Notes: generated by a model from the letters alone, not told the origin. A stretch of DNA of 64,000 nucleotides from Arcicella sp034519515 (GCA_034519515.1 JAXHOK010000043.1:62001-126000); one strand, 5' to 3'; numbered from the stretch's first letter, positions 24,550-33,892 are shown. Numbers and translations: made by a program.

Positions 24550-26685
24550 TTAACGAATATACCGCTCAAAAAACTCATAAATCCGCAACATTCTATCAAT
24601 CCGTTGGCGGACATTCCCCGTTCTGGAAAGTTCATGCGTTGCTCCTGGCATACGGACATATTCCACTTCTTTACCCAAAATTTTCAAAGATTTATACATC
24701 ATTTCTGATTGAATAGGTCCCGTTCGCAGGTCATTATCTCCGTGTTTTATCAACAATGGTGTTCTGATTTTATCCACATAATTATAAGGTGATTCACGGT
24801 CTAAAATTGCTTTTGCTTTGTCGTCCCAAGGCAAGCCAAAATAGTTGGGGGTGAGTCGCCAAGCGTTTCCTTCACCCATGAAAGTGGTCAAATCATAGAC
24901 CCCTCTTTGGGCAAAAGCTGCTTTGAAACGGTGGTCATGTCCCACAATCCAAGCCGTCAAATATCCAGCATAAGATCCACCCGTGATCACCTGTCGGGCA
25001 GTGTCCACCCAAGCCTCTTTGGCAGCATCGGTGGCAGCGGCTAAAACATCTTCGGCAGGTCCATTTCCCCAATCTTGATAATTGGCAAACTGAAAATCCT
25101 TGCCATAACCTCCTGAACCTCTGGGATTTGCATACACAATGCCGTAGCCCTGCGAACACATATATTGAAATTCATGCCACATCGAAGCCTCGCCAGGTCC
25201 CCACATCGCAGTTGGTCCGCCGTGCATATTCAAGAGCAAAGGATATTTTTTACCCGCTTCAAAGTTGGCAGGTTTCATAATCCAATATTCAACTACCAAG
25301 CCTTTTGAATTTATGTGGGTTCTTTTCTCAGGAAATGATAAAGCCTTGTTTTTCAGAAAGTTATCATTGTGTGAAGACAATTTTGTGGGATTTTTCATCA
25401 TCAAATCTGCCGAGTATAATTCAGAAGGATTTTTGACTTCGGTTTTGGCGTAAACAATGCGGTTTTGAGCCACATCAAAACTGGAAACGCCCGATTCAAA
25501 ATCTGATAGACGTTCTATTTTTTTAGTCAGAATGTCAAAACGATAGACAGGAGTTCCCCCGTTAGAATTGGCAGTAAGGTAAACAAATTTTGAATCGTCC
25601 GACCATTCGTAATTGCTCACGGCACGGTCGAAATTAATGGGCGTAATATTACTTCCATCGGCATTGGCGAGCATGGTTTGTTCATAACTCAATTGATTGG
25701 TTTTAGACATCGCAAAAACCATCATTTTCCCATCAGGCGAGAGCGTAATATCGTTATAAGAAAATCCTTTTTCGCCCACCAATTGGCGGAGGTCTGAACC
25801 GTCTGTATTCATTCTAATGATTACGTTATTCTGCTCACGGTCAGGGTTTTGCAAGGAATCTCGCCCACAAGTAGCATAGATTTTTTTACTATCCGCCGAC
25901 CACGTTGCTCCGTTCAATGACCAATAGTTTTTATTAATTTGCACAGGTTTAGCCCCCTCTTTGGCATCCATCACAAAGAGTAAATTGAACCGCATTTCGG
26001 GTTCTAAAACGGCTTCTCCTTGAAAGTTTAAACGGGTGAAAACTTTGGCTTTTTTGTCTTCCACATCTTTATCCAAATACGCTCTAATTTCCTCTAAATT
26101 TCCATCTGGATTTGCCTTAATTTTCTTGTCAGGTTTCAAAAAGTCATTGTTCTTAAAACCCGCTTTTTCCATTGACCACGAAGGCAATTTTTTCGTAGGA
26201 TTCAAAAGAGTGTCTTTCAAAAATTCTGAAAAAGAGACATTTACCGAAAACAAAATCTTTGAGCCATCGGGTGAGAATTGCGGATTATTCGCTCCGTATT
26301 TCAAATCAGTTAATTGAATTCCTTCGCCACCGTCAATCGGCATTATGAAAATTTGGGGCTTGCCTTTCGCAATTCGGGCATAAGCAATTTGTTTGGAATC
26401 GGCACTCCAAGAAACGCCATTAGCATTTTCTGAACCACGAGTTAATTGTTTAATACTCTGAAAATCAGATAAATATAAATGACTTCGGTAGTCAAAATCT
26501 AATTTGTCATTATCATTTGGTTCGTTGGTTCTGAGAACGTAAACCGCCCGTTTGCCGTCGGGCGAGATGGTAATATTGGTTACGGTTTTGATTTTGGTCA
26601 TATCCGTAACTAAGATTTTTTCTTTACCCGTTTGAGCAAATGAAAGATTGGTGATAAGGCAAAAAAGGAGAATTTGTTTTTTCAT
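24550..26685 (-). CDS. S9 family prolyl oligopeptidase / acylaminoacyl-peptidase, secreted
   Basis: This 711-residue protein has a signal peptide (MKKQILLFCLITNLSFAQ). An N-terminal beta-propeller carries repeated SPDGK motifs. The C-terminal alpha/beta hydrolase has catalytic Ser in GGSYAGYL (about residue 570), Asp in HGDNDLR (about 650) and His in GATHELSR (about 682). It cleaves short peptides in the periplasm. The mirror copy is 36287-38416, with frameshifts throughout. Confidence 0.92.
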   Translation of the reverse strand: MKKQILLFCLITNLSFAQTGKEKILVTDMTKIKTVTNITISPDGKRAVYVLRTNEPNDNDKLDFDYRSHLYLSDFQSIKQLTRGSENANGVSWSADSKQIAYARIAKGKPQIFIMPIDGGEGIQLTDLKYGANNPQFSPDGSKILFSVNVSFSEFLKDTLLNPTKKLPSWSMEKAGFKNNDFLKPDKKIKANPDGNLEEIRAYLDKDVEDKKAKVFTRLNFQGEAVLEPEMRFNLLFVMDAKEGAKPVQINKNYWSLNGATWSADSKKIYATCGRDSLQNPDREQNNVIIRMNTDGSDLRQLVGEKGFSYNDITLSPDGKMMVFAMSKTNQLSYEQTMLANADGSNITPINFDRAVSNYEWSDDSKFVYLTANSNGGTPVYRFDILTKKIERLSDFESGVSSFDVAQNRIVYAKTEVKNPSELYSADLMMKNPTKLSSHNDNFLKNKALSFPEKRTHINSKGLVVEYWIMKPANFEAGKKYPLLLNMHGGPTAMWGPGEASMWHEFQYMCSQGYGIVYANPRGSGGYGKDFQFANYQDWGNGPAEDVLAAATDAAKEAWVDTARQVITGGSYAGYLTAWIVGHDHRFKAAFAQRGVYDLTTFMGEGNAWRLTPNYFGLPWDDKAKAILDRESPYNYVDKIRTPLLIKHGDNDLRTGPIQSEMMYKSLKILGKEVEYVRMPGATHELSRTGNVRQRIDRMLRIYEFFERYIR

Positions 26686-26755
26686 GGTTGATTTGTTAAT
26701 GATTATATTGGTATTAAATTACGGAATTATCTACTATTTGTCGTAAATATAAAAT

Positions 26756-26835
26756 AACCGCTGACAGGGCAAAAAAGCCGCTGTCAGGGTTACGATTCTA
26801 AACCCTGACAGCGGCTTTTCGCCCTGTTAGCGGTT
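26756..26835. terminator. Nested double hairpin
   Basis: The outer stem AACCGCTGACAGGGC/GCCCTGTTAGCGGTT encloses an inner stem AAAAGCCGCTGTCAGGGTT/AACCCTGACAGCGGCTTTT. The inner and outer arms share the CGCTGACAGGG word. It lies between the S9 peptidase start and the stop of the upstream lipoprotein gene, so it can terminate the latter. Confidence 0.75.
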
Positions 26836-26865
26836 GTGCGACATAAAGTAGATAATTCAGTTAAT

Positions 26866-27246
26866 TTATCTAACTTCTTTACCCTTCACGGTCATTTCCC
26901 AGTCGCCGAAACTGCCCCCCAAAATCAAAGAACCGAATCTAAATTCATCAATAATCTCAGTTCCTACCGAAACCGAATCATAAAATTCTTTATCCACAGG
27001 CATTTCAAAATCAATGGCATTCACTGCATTTTTGATATGTTTTTTGATACTCAATGAAAAATTAGCCTGTTTCAGACGAAGTTTCAGCACATACTTTGGA
27101 CCTTTGGCATAGCTTCCTGCTTTCAAAGTCTTGATTTGCTCCACCAAAAGGGCATTTTCTTTTTTTAATTGTTTTGTCTCGGCATTTTCTCCGCAAGAAA
27201 TTAGCAGTGCGAGAAGGGGAATAATAGTAAATAATTTTGTTTTCAT
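26866..27246 (-). CDS. Small hypothetical lipoprotein with coiled coil
   Basis: This 126-residue protein has lipobox LISC at about residue 18. A short heptad-rich stretch (ETKQLKKENALLVEQIKTLK) follows, then a beta-rich domain ending GGSFGDWEMTVKG. I do not recognise a family. The mirror copy is 35783-36103. Confidence 0.65.
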   Translation of the reverse strand: MKTKLFTIIPLLALLISCGENAETKQLKKENALLVEQIKTLKAGSYAKGPKYVLKLRLKQANFSLSIKKHIKNAVNAIDFEMPVDKEFYDSVSVGTEIIDEFRFGSLILGGSFGDWEMTVKGKEVR

Positions 27247-27433
27247 TTTTTGAAATTTTTAGTTTTTTGGTTAATGAACAAAAAAGTGTGCCATTGGGAT
27301 AGGGTTTCAATTTTTAGTAAAAATAAGGTTTATTATCAATAAGGTTGTCTTTGAAATTAGTAAATTTCCAAATTATTGATTGAAAGCTCGTTAATAAGTA
27401 ACTCTGTAAAATCATATTTTAGATGGAATGTAA

Positions 27434-27585
27434 GGGAGCATCTAATTAATAAAGTACCCATGACTTCCATTAAACTTCCCGAAAGTAGAAATAACTTTCG
27501 GGAAGTTACTCAAATTACTTGAAAAGTTTTTTTACTTTCGGGAAGTTCATATCAGAAGTGGGTATGTTTAAATTTGTATGCTCCC
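27434..27585. mobile_element. MITE-like family A element, copy 3
   Basis: This 152-bp copy is in the opposite orientation to copies 1 and 2. It starts GGGAGCATCTAATTAATAAAG and ends AATTTGTATGCTCCC, with TAA on each side. It lies upstream of the histidine kinase gene, between divergent genes. In the right arm most of this element, including the stems, is deleted. Confidence 0.8.
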
Positions 27586-27694
27586 TAACTAAAGATTTGA
27601 TTCTTAAATACTTACAAATCAAACTTATTTATTCTCTGTTAATTATTAACAATTTCTTATCTTTAAAACGAATGCCCTAATCAAAGCCTCCAAA

Positions 27695-29527
27695 ATGAAA
27701 ATATTTGTCCGATATTTTACATTTTTCATAATTATTTTTTTGCATTTTTCTCTGAAAGTGCAATCCCAAAATGTTGTTCAATTATCCCAAAATCAGGTAA
27801 AATATGACTTAGAAAATACCGTTATTGACATTTTTGACGACCCTACTGCCCAGCTGACTTTTGAGCAAATACGGTATCAAAAATTTATGAGAGCCACCCT
27901 GAAAAATATCAATTCGGGTTATACTGATTCTAAGATGTGGTATCGGATAAATGTTAGAAATGAGTCGGATAAAAAGTGGGTTTTTGTAATTTTTGGCACT
28001 TTAATTGACGAAATTGAATTGTTTGAAATAAAAGCCGACAGAAGTATTAAAAAACGCATTTCAGGCGACCATCAACCATTTAGTACCCGTGAAATTGATT
28101 CGCCAGTGTTTGGTTTTTATATGGATATTCCTCAAAATCAAACTCAAACGATGTATTTGGGCATCAAAAGCCAAGACCCTATTGAGTTTTCATTACACAT
28201 CGAGGATACCATATATTATGACCGTGTAGCTCGCAGAGAAATGTATAAATGGTTTTTTTATTTTGGGATGCTTTTTATGATGTTTGTCTATAACTTACTC
28301 CTCTATTTTTCTATCCGAGACATTGCTTATCTTTACTACGTTCTCTATATTGCCAGTTTTGGATTATTCCAATTTGCTATTTTTGGCTATGGCACACAAT
28401 TTATCTATGGTGAGAATATCTGGATAACCAATCGGGCTTCGAGTTTTTTGGGTGGAATTTCCACTATTTTTATTGCTCTGTTTTCTTACAAGTTTCTGAA
28501 TATCGAGTTTTTCTATCCCAAACTCAAATGGATTTATGTTTATTTGGTGCTTTGTGGTTTTGTGATAGCGGTGATTAATTTGCCCAAACCTACATTTTCC
28601 AATAATCAATTCATCGCTTCGGTGTCTTTGCTCAATACTTTTTTGATGGTTGTGTTAGGAATTTTAGTAGTACGAAAAGGCTATCCACCCGCCCGTTACT
28701 ACATGATTGCGTGGGGAGTTTTGTTCTTTTCGATTGCTATTTTTTTACTAAATGTTGCCAAAATACTGCCCGAAACCAATACTATTTATCTGATTTTACC
28801 CTTTGGCGGAGTAGTCGAGGTCATTTTATTATCCTTCGGTTTGGGAAACAGAATTAAGACAATTGAACGGGAAAAAATCAATGCCGAAAAAGAGACATTG
28901 AAACAGTTGAAAGAAAATGAGGAGGTAAGAACTCGCATCGCCCGAGATTTGCATGATGATTTAGGTTCAACGCTGAGTAGTATTAGAATTTTGAGTGAAT
29001 TTGCTCAAAATGAGACCGTTACGCATCCCGAGAAAGTGCCAAACCTTTTGGATAAAATAAAAAATAGTACCCAAAAACTTCAAGAAAATCTCCAAGATAT
29101 TGTCTGGACTGCCCAAACGAAGGATAATAGTTTTGAAGAATTATTGGCCAGAATGAGGTTGTTTGGGGGAGAAATTTTGGAGGCAAAAAATATTGATTAC
29201 CGTTTCAAAATTGATAAAACCTTACATAATCTCAAAATTTCGCCCAATGTTAAATACGATATTTTTATGATTTTTAAAGAGTCAATTCACAACATCGTAA
29301 AATACGCCAAAGCAAAAAAAGTGCAGGTGAATTTTGGCATAAAAAACAACCTTTTGACCTTGACTATCCAAGATGATGGGGTTGGTTTTGATTGTTTTCA
29401 AGAAAAAGAAGGTAATGGTTTAAAAAATATGCCACACCGTGCGGATAATATTGGGGGAAAAGTGGAAATAATTTCGATAAAAGATAAAGGAACAACCATC
29501 ACTTTTACCATGCCTGTCCCCATTTAA
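27695..29527 (+). CDS. 7TMR-DISM sensor histidine kinase (HisKA_3 type)
   Basis: This 610-residue sensor kinase has a signal peptide, an extracellular 7TMR-DISMED2-like domain (about residues 30-180), and seven membrane helices (about 185-390). A short coiled coil leads into a HisKA_3 dimerisation domain with the phospho-acceptor His in ARDLHDDLGSTLSS at about residue 419. The HATPase_c domain has N-box ESIHNIVKYA and G-box DDGVGFD. The extracellular domain type usually senses carbohydrates or other small ligands. The response regulator follows 112 bases later. The mirror copy is 33893-35512. Confidence 0.92.
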   Translation: MKIFVRYFTFFIIIFLHFSLKVQSQNVVQLSQNQVKYDLENTVIDIFDDPTAQLTFEQIRYQKFMRATLKNINSGYTDSKMWYRINVRNESDKKWVFVIFGTLIDEIELFEIKADRSIKKRISGDHQPFSTREIDSPVFGFYMDIPQNQTQTMYLGIKSQDPIEFSLHIEDTIYYDRVARREMYKWFFYFGMLFMMFVYNLLLYFSIRDIAYLYYVLYIASFGLFQFAIFGYGTQFIYGENIWITNRASSFLGGISTIFIALFSYKFLNIEFFYPKLKWIYVYLVLCGFVIAVINLPKPTFSNNQFIASVSLLNTFLMVVLGILVVRKGYPPARYYMIAWGVLFFSIAIFLLNVAKILPETNTIYLILPFGGVVEVILLSFGLGNRIKTIEREKINAEKETLKQLKENEEVRTRIARDLHDDLGSTLSSIRILSEFAQNETVTHPEKVPNLLDKIKNSTQKLQENLQDIVWTAQTKDNSFEELLARMRLFGGEILEAKNIDYRFKIDKTLHNLKISPNVKYDIFMIFKESIHNIVKYAKAKKVQVNFGIKNNLLTLTIQDDGVGFDCFQEKEGNGLKNMPHRADNIGGKVEIISIKDKGTTITFTMPVPI

Positions 29528-29572
29528 TGTGAGTGAATTATTGAAGGCGATTGTTTATTTTTGAAAGCAGAG

Positions 29573-29607
29573 AACTTCCCGAAAGTAAAACAAACTTTCG
29601 GGAAATT
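29573..29607. repeat. CCCGAAAG hairpin between kinase and regulator genes
   Basis: AACTTCCCGAAAGT faces ACTTTCGGGAAATT in the gap of the two-component operon. It could lower expression of the regulator relative to the kinase, or be a neutral insertion. A copy is at 33807-33842. Confidence 0.7.
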
Positions 29608-29638
29608 AGCATATGTTTCCCGCTCACCAAAATTAAAA

Positions 29639-30280
29639 ATGAATACTAAAATCGTCATATACGAAGACAACAACGACCTGCGAGAAGGGCTTTCGGTATT
29701 GCTGAAAGGCACGGCTGGTTATGAAGTTTTGGGAGCTTTTGCCAACTGTGGTGATATTGAGCAACAAATTGCCAACCTTCTGCCCGATGTCGTGCTGATG
29801 GATATTGATATGCCCATACGAAATGGCATTGAAGGATTAAAGCTAATTCATCAGCAATTTCCTGATATTTATGTAGTTATGCTGACGGTTTTTGAAACTA
29901 ATGAGTTTATTTTTGAAGCCATCTGTGCGGGTGCGGCGGGATATTTGCTCAAAAAATCTCCTCCTATCGAAATCCTAAAAGCGATTGAAGATGTGAAGAC
30001 TGGCGGAGCTCCAATGACCCCTTCGGTGGCAAGGCAAGTCCTTAATTTTTTTCCCAAAAAAGAAATACTTTTAGACGATTCAGAAACTCTTTCTTCCAGA
30101 GAAATGGAGGTTTTGGAACTGCTTACCAAAGGTTTTACTTACCGTATGGCGGCTTATGAATTGGGCATTAGTAGCGAAACCGTGAGGACATACATCAAAA
30201 GGATTTATACCAAACTCCATGTACATTCCAATACAGAAGCCGTTGCGAAGGCTTTTCAGCAAAATATTTTCAAAAAATAG
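29639..30280 (+). CDS. NarL/FixJ-family response regulator
   Basis: This 213-residue protein has a receiver domain with phospho-acceptor Asp55 (LMDIDMP), an acidic pocket (YEDNN) and Lys in LLKKSPP. Its C-terminal LuxR-type helix-turn-helix reads SSREMEVLELLTKG and ISSETVRTYIKRIYTKL. It is the cognate partner of the preceding kinase. The start is MNTKIVIYED because the upstream in-frame codons come from the hairpin repeat. The mirror copy is 33125-33771. Confidence 0.92.
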   Translation: MNTKIVIYEDNNDLREGLSVLLKGTAGYEVLGAFANCGDIEQQIANLLPDVVLMDIDMPIRNGIEGLKLIHQQFPDIYVVMLTVFETNEFIFEAICAGAAGYLLKKSPPIEILKAIEDVKTGGAPMTPSVARQVLNFFPKKEILLDDSETLSSREMEVLELLTKGFTYRMAAYELGISSETVRTYIKRIYTKLHVHSNTEAVAKAFQQNIFKK

Positions 30281-30374
30281 CTCACCGTTCTCCTTCCGTG
30301 TCCCCATTACGTGGGATTGACATTCGGATTTATTTCCGTTTGCTTTGTCATCGAAAAAATAAACCCATACTATC

Positions 30375-31586
30375 ATGAAAAAGCAAATTTTTACGATTTT
30401 CTGTTTCTTATTCTTGCAAGAAACCATCAATGCTCAATTTAATTTAGAGGCACTTAGTCCCAACCATTTGAACTTGAAAACCAACGGTACAGACCGCATG
30501 ATAATTAGGAATAATGGACGGGTAGGTATTGGAATGTCTGACCCTGAGTTTAATTTAGAAGTAAGAGGTACTTCTGATGCAGGTTTCGCTGTAACAAGAT
30601 TCGGCGGAGACTCCCCTGGAATTTTTGGCAGAGGTGCAGGAGGCAATGAATCAACCCCCACGGCTACTCAACTCGACCACACCCTAAGTATATTCGGAGC
30701 ACGAGGGCATGATGGTACAGGATTCACCCCAAGTCGTGCCAGAATAGAAACAAAAGCAACCCAAAACTGGACTGCTTCTGCCAATGGTACAAAGATGAGG
30801 TTTTTAACTACATCCAACAGTTCAATAGTTTCCGAAGAACGAATGGTAATTGACCAAAATGGAAGAATTGGTATCGGAAGAGATACCCCAGATTTTAATT
30901 TAGAAATAGAAGGTACTTCTGATGCAGGTTTCGCTGTAACAAGATTTGGGGGAGATTCGCCAGGAATTTTTGGTAGAGGTGCAGGAGGAACGGAGGCATC
31001 CCCAACTGCCACTCAATCCGACCATACCCTAAGTATATTCGGAGCAAGAGGGCATACTGGTTTTGCATTTACTTCAAGCCGTGCCACAATAGAAACAAAA
31101 GCAACCCAAAACTGGACTCCTTTCGCCAATGGGACAAGTATGAGTTTTTTAACAACGCCCAATGGTACTACTGCCCCCGTGTCACGTGTTTTTATTGGTA
31201 ATGCAGGTCAGGTGGGAATTGGTACCTCAAATCCAAATGCAAAATTAGATATTGATGGAGATATAATAATTCGTAAAGAAACTTTCACCTCAACAGGTAC
31301 TTTTAATGCCTTGAATAGAAATAATGCTTCTTCCTTATATTTCAATGTAGCTGGAAATATTACACTGAATGGTATAGCGGATGGCAAAGATGGGATGATT
31401 GTTTATATTATTACAGCATTAGGAACAACGCTAACAATTAATAACGAAAGTGCTTCTGCCAGTGCTGCCAACAGAATAACTACCCATACTGGTGCGGCTG
31501 TTACCGTAACATGCAGATGGGGTGCTACATTGATTTATGAAGGTTCAACTACAAACCTCTGGCGAATTATTGGTGTGGCACTATAA
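30375..31586 (+). CDS. Secreted repeat protein, tail-fibre-like
   Basis: This 403-residue protein has a signal peptide (LFLQETINAQ). Two tandem units of about 115 residues share GTSDAGFAVTRFGGDSPG, GIFGRGAGG, DHTLSIFGARGH and RIETKATQNWT. Each is preceded by a GIG-x-P-FNLE motif, and a third GIGTSNPNAKLDIDGD follows. GIGT-x-P-x-xKLDI motifs are common in phage-fibre-like and surface proteins of Bacteroidota. It follows the two-component operon and may be a target or passenger. The mirror copy (32110-33048) is scarcely alignable. Confidence 0.75.
   Translation: MKKQIFTIFCFLFLQETINAQFNLEALSPNHLNLKTNGTDRMIIRNNGRVGIGMSDPEFNLEVRGTSDAGFAVTRFGGDSPGIFGRGAGGNESTPTATQLDHTLSIFGARGHDGTGFTPSRARIETKATQNWTASANGTKMRFLTTSNSSIVSEERMVIDQNGRIGIGRDTPDFNLEIEGTSDAGFAVTRFGGDSPGIFGRGAGGTEASPTATQSDHTLSIFGARGHTGFAFTSSRATIETKATQNWTPFANGTSMSFLTTPNGTTAPVSRVFIGNAGQVGIGTSNPNAKLDIDGDIIIRKETFTSTGTFNALNRNNASSLYFNVAGNITLNGIADGKDGMIVYIITALGTTLTINNESASASAANRITTHTGAAVTVTCRWGATLIYEGSTTNLWRIIGVAL
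30567..31255 (+). repeat. Tandem 345-bp coding repeat
   Basis: GGTACTTCTGATGCAGG occurs at 30567 and again at 30912, a period of 345 bp (115 codons). The two units are very similar at DNA level, so the duplication is recent. Confidence 0.75.
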
Positions 31587-31606
31587 TCCATTAAACCCTT
31601 ACCTCT

Positions 31607-31869
31607 ATGAAAACGTATCAACCCAAAGGAAGCAATACCCTCCTGATTCTCAACCACAAAACGCTCAAAAAAGTATTGGTGGCGAATGTGGTTTTGTTGG
31701 AAGGGAACATCAATTATACCATTTTGTATATGCAAGATGGCAAAACAAAACTTATTCCGCATACGCTCAAATTCTTTGAATCTTTCTTGCGGACACATGG
31801 ATTTCTGCGGGTGCATCGCTTTCATGTATGATAAACCCAAATTATGTGCAGCATTATAATCAAGAACAA
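31607..31869 (+). CDS. LytTR-type DNA-binding regulator, cut by the fold-back
   Basis: A standalone LytTR domain is encoded: VVLLEGNINYTILYMQDGK, TLKFFESFLRTHGFLRVHRF, then INPNYVQHYNQEQEFLI in a second frame. A small indel near 31825-31830 separates the two frames. Real LytTR domains continue for some 20-30 residues past this point. The gene stops because the sequence turns back at 31870, so its 3' end is absent from the window. LytTR regulators bind promoter repeats as dimers. Confidence 0.75.
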
Positions 31870-31881
31870 GAATTCTTGATT
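31859..31881. other. Fold-back point of the palindrome
   Basis: The two arms meet here. AATCAAGAA and TTCTTGATT face each other across CAAG, and ATTATGTGCA (31841) pairs with TGCACATAAT (31890). The left sequence still encodes a LytTR domain up to this point. The final TTCTTG is complementary to the CAAGAA at 31861-31866, six bases upstream of the run-out, which is the geometry expected when a 3' end snaps back and primes on itself. There is no intergenic spacer, resolvase site or mobile element at the junction. Confidence 0.85.
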
Positions 31882-32088
31882 ATATTACTTGCACATAATT
31901 TGAACGTTAGCACCGCAGAATCCATGGAAAGATTCAAATTTGAGCGTATGCGGAATAAGTTTGTTTTATATCTTGCATACATACAAATGGTATAGTGTTT
32001 TTCAACAAAACATTCGCCACCAATACTTTTTTTGGCGTTTTAGTTGGTAGGGGAGGGTATTACTTCCTTTGGGTTGATACGTTTTCAT
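31871..32088 (-). pseudogene. Mirror copy of LytTR gene (degraded)
   Basis: Reverse complement of 31607-31869. The start codon region (AACGTATCAACCCAAAGGAAG, complemented) is exact, but the middle has lost about 50 bases. Confidence 0.8.
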
Positions 32089-32109
32089 AAGCCAGGGTTT
32101 AATGTGTAC

Positions 32110-33048
32110 ACCAACCGCCAGAAGGACGAACGCTCTCGTCAATGTAGCACTATCTGTATATGACGCGCAATGAACCGGTACTGGCAATGCCACTGCGTTG
32201 ACCAATTCGTTGGCGTTGTTCCTAACACAGCCAATAATATAGGCCTTAATCTATACCTAGGTGTAATGAACTCATTACCCTTGAATGCATGGGGAAATGG
32301 GCATTAAAGACACCCCTGTTGAGTGAAAGTTTCTTTACGAGAACAACCCATATCTCCATCAATATCACAATTTTTACATTTTGGATGTTTACTACGATAC
32401 CAATAAAGCACGTGACACGGGGGCATAGTAGCCGGGCAGTGGGTAAAGGCATACTCCCATTGGCATCCAGTTTGAGGTTGCTGTTGTTGGCACGGCACCA
32501 GCTAAATGCAAAACCAATATGCCATAACAGCTCCAGTACCCCAGAATGGTCCGAATGGGGCCTGCACCTCTACCAAAAATTCACAGCCAAATCACAGTCT
32601 TGTTTGCAACAGCACCCCTAAATTAAATCTGGAGGCCGAAGCTTCATGCCAATTCTTCCATTTATCAATTACCATTCCGTTCTTTCAGACTGGCTGGACA
32701 TTGAATATGTTAAAACCTCATCTTGCTCACCATTGGCAAAATCCAGTCCGACTGTTCTGGCTGCGGAGATCCTGTACCATCATGCCCTCGTCTTCAATCA
32801 ACACCAGAACGTAGTCAGTCCCAATAAACCGAAATTGATTCGACCTCTGCCAAAAAATTCAGAGTCTGGTATCAGAATTGCCTCTCTTTAGGACTACAAG
32901 GTCAAGTCCGGGACGATAATACCGTCCATTATTCTGAGGCCATCATGCCGGTGTACACCGTTGATTTCAGTTCAAGTGGTTGGGACTAAGTGCCTCTAGA
33001 ACGTGTGGTTTCTTTATCAGAGTAGGAAGCAGAAAAATCTCTTAGCCA
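32110..33048 (-). pseudogene. Mirror copy of tail-fibre-like protein gene (very poor)
   Basis: Short islands such as ATTTTTGGTAGAGGTGCAGG and GTAAAGAAACTTTCAC (complemented) identify it as the copy of 30375-31586. About 270 bases are missing in small deletions and no frame is open. This is the least accurate part of the right arm, directly after the fold. Confidence 0.75.
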
Positions 33049-33124
33049 AATGATAGTAATGGGTTTATTTTTCGATGACAAGCCAGTGTCAATCCACGTA
33101 ATGGGGTTGGAAGGAGGCTGGTGA

Positions 33125-33771
33125 GGAAAACATTTTTTGAAAATGCAGCAACTCGCAACTGACTTCTGTGATGGAAGTGTACATGGAGTTTATTATAAAA
33201 TCCTTTTGATGCAATGTCCTCACGGTTTCTGGAAAAATGCCCAATTCATAAGCCCTCATGCAATGAAATAAAACCTTTGATAACCTTTGGTTCCAAAACC
33301 GCTCCGTTAATCTGGAAGAAAGGTTTCTGAATCGTCTAAAAACCATTTCTTTTTTGGGAAAAGAATTAGGGACTTGGGGGGGGGGCGAATGGGGAATTGC
33401 CTGTTCCCCCAATATGGACGTCCTCGTAATCGCTTTTAAGTTTCGATAGGAGGAGAGTTTTGGTCAAAAGCCGCGCCCTCGCAGATATACGTTCAAAAAT
33501 AAATAAATTATTTTCTAACGCCGTCAGCATAACTACATAAATAATCGGGGAGTGCTGATGAGATTTTAGCGGGAATCATTATTACTTGCATTTCATATGG
33601 AACTCAGATAAATATCCCTCGGCGCGCATCGGATAGATTTTTAGTGATTTCTCCCTCAATATCACAGTTAACGAAAGGCTCCTAAAACAAAAAAAGCAGC
33701 CGTGCCTTTCAGCAATGCCAAACCCTTCTCACCAAAAAGATATTCACTAGGTATATGACGTTTTTAGTATT
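33125..33771 (-). pseudogene. Mirror copy of response regulator gene
   Basis: Degraded reverse complement of 29639-30280. Parts of the LuxR-type helix-turn-helix remain readable (RAYELGIFPETVRT). A ten-G run at 33376-33385 interrupts it. Confidence 0.75.
33376..33385. other. Probable artefactual G run
   Basis: Ten G residues inside the response-regulator copy; the left arm has TTTTTTCCC-type sequence at the matching place. Similar runs are at 13255, 42589 (as C) and 63315. Confidence 0.65.
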
Positions 33772-33892
33772 CTTTTTAATTTTGGTGAGCAGCAGAAAAC
33801 ATATAGCTAATTTCCCGAAAGTTTGTTTTTACTTTCGGGAAATTCTCTGCGCTTTCAAAAAAAGGCGATCGCCTAAATAATTCACTCGCTAA

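Larger units (their letters stand above)
1..31869. repeat. Left arm of giant inverted duplication (genomic reference arm)
   Basis: This arm reads as normal Bacteroidota genome with mostly intact genes. Its reverse complement follows from about 31871 to the window end. Anchors that pair across the centre include the lspA start (873 with 62551), the gldA end (2690 with 60726), the pgeF start (18178 with 44935) and the LytTR start (1607 bases from 30000, i.e. 31607, with 32088). The arm still contains a few homopolymer frameshifts (11253-11259, 13113-13117, 21227-21234, 21919-21923) and a spurious G/A run (13255-13282), so it too was not fully polished. It continues upstream of base 1. Confidence 0.95.

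Noticed and set aside
17967..29607. CRISPR array from the repeated CCCGAAAG units
   Set aside because: The units are palindromes scattered over 18 kb at irregular spacing, without unique spacers of constant length and without cas genes.
31841..31899. Hairpin telomere of a linear replicon at the palindrome centre
   Set aside because: A covalently closed telomere would also give fold-back reads, but the centre lies inside a LytTR coding sequence that is plainly cut short. There is no protelomerase-type symmetric site beyond the 6-bp microhomology, and no telomere resolvase gene is in the window.
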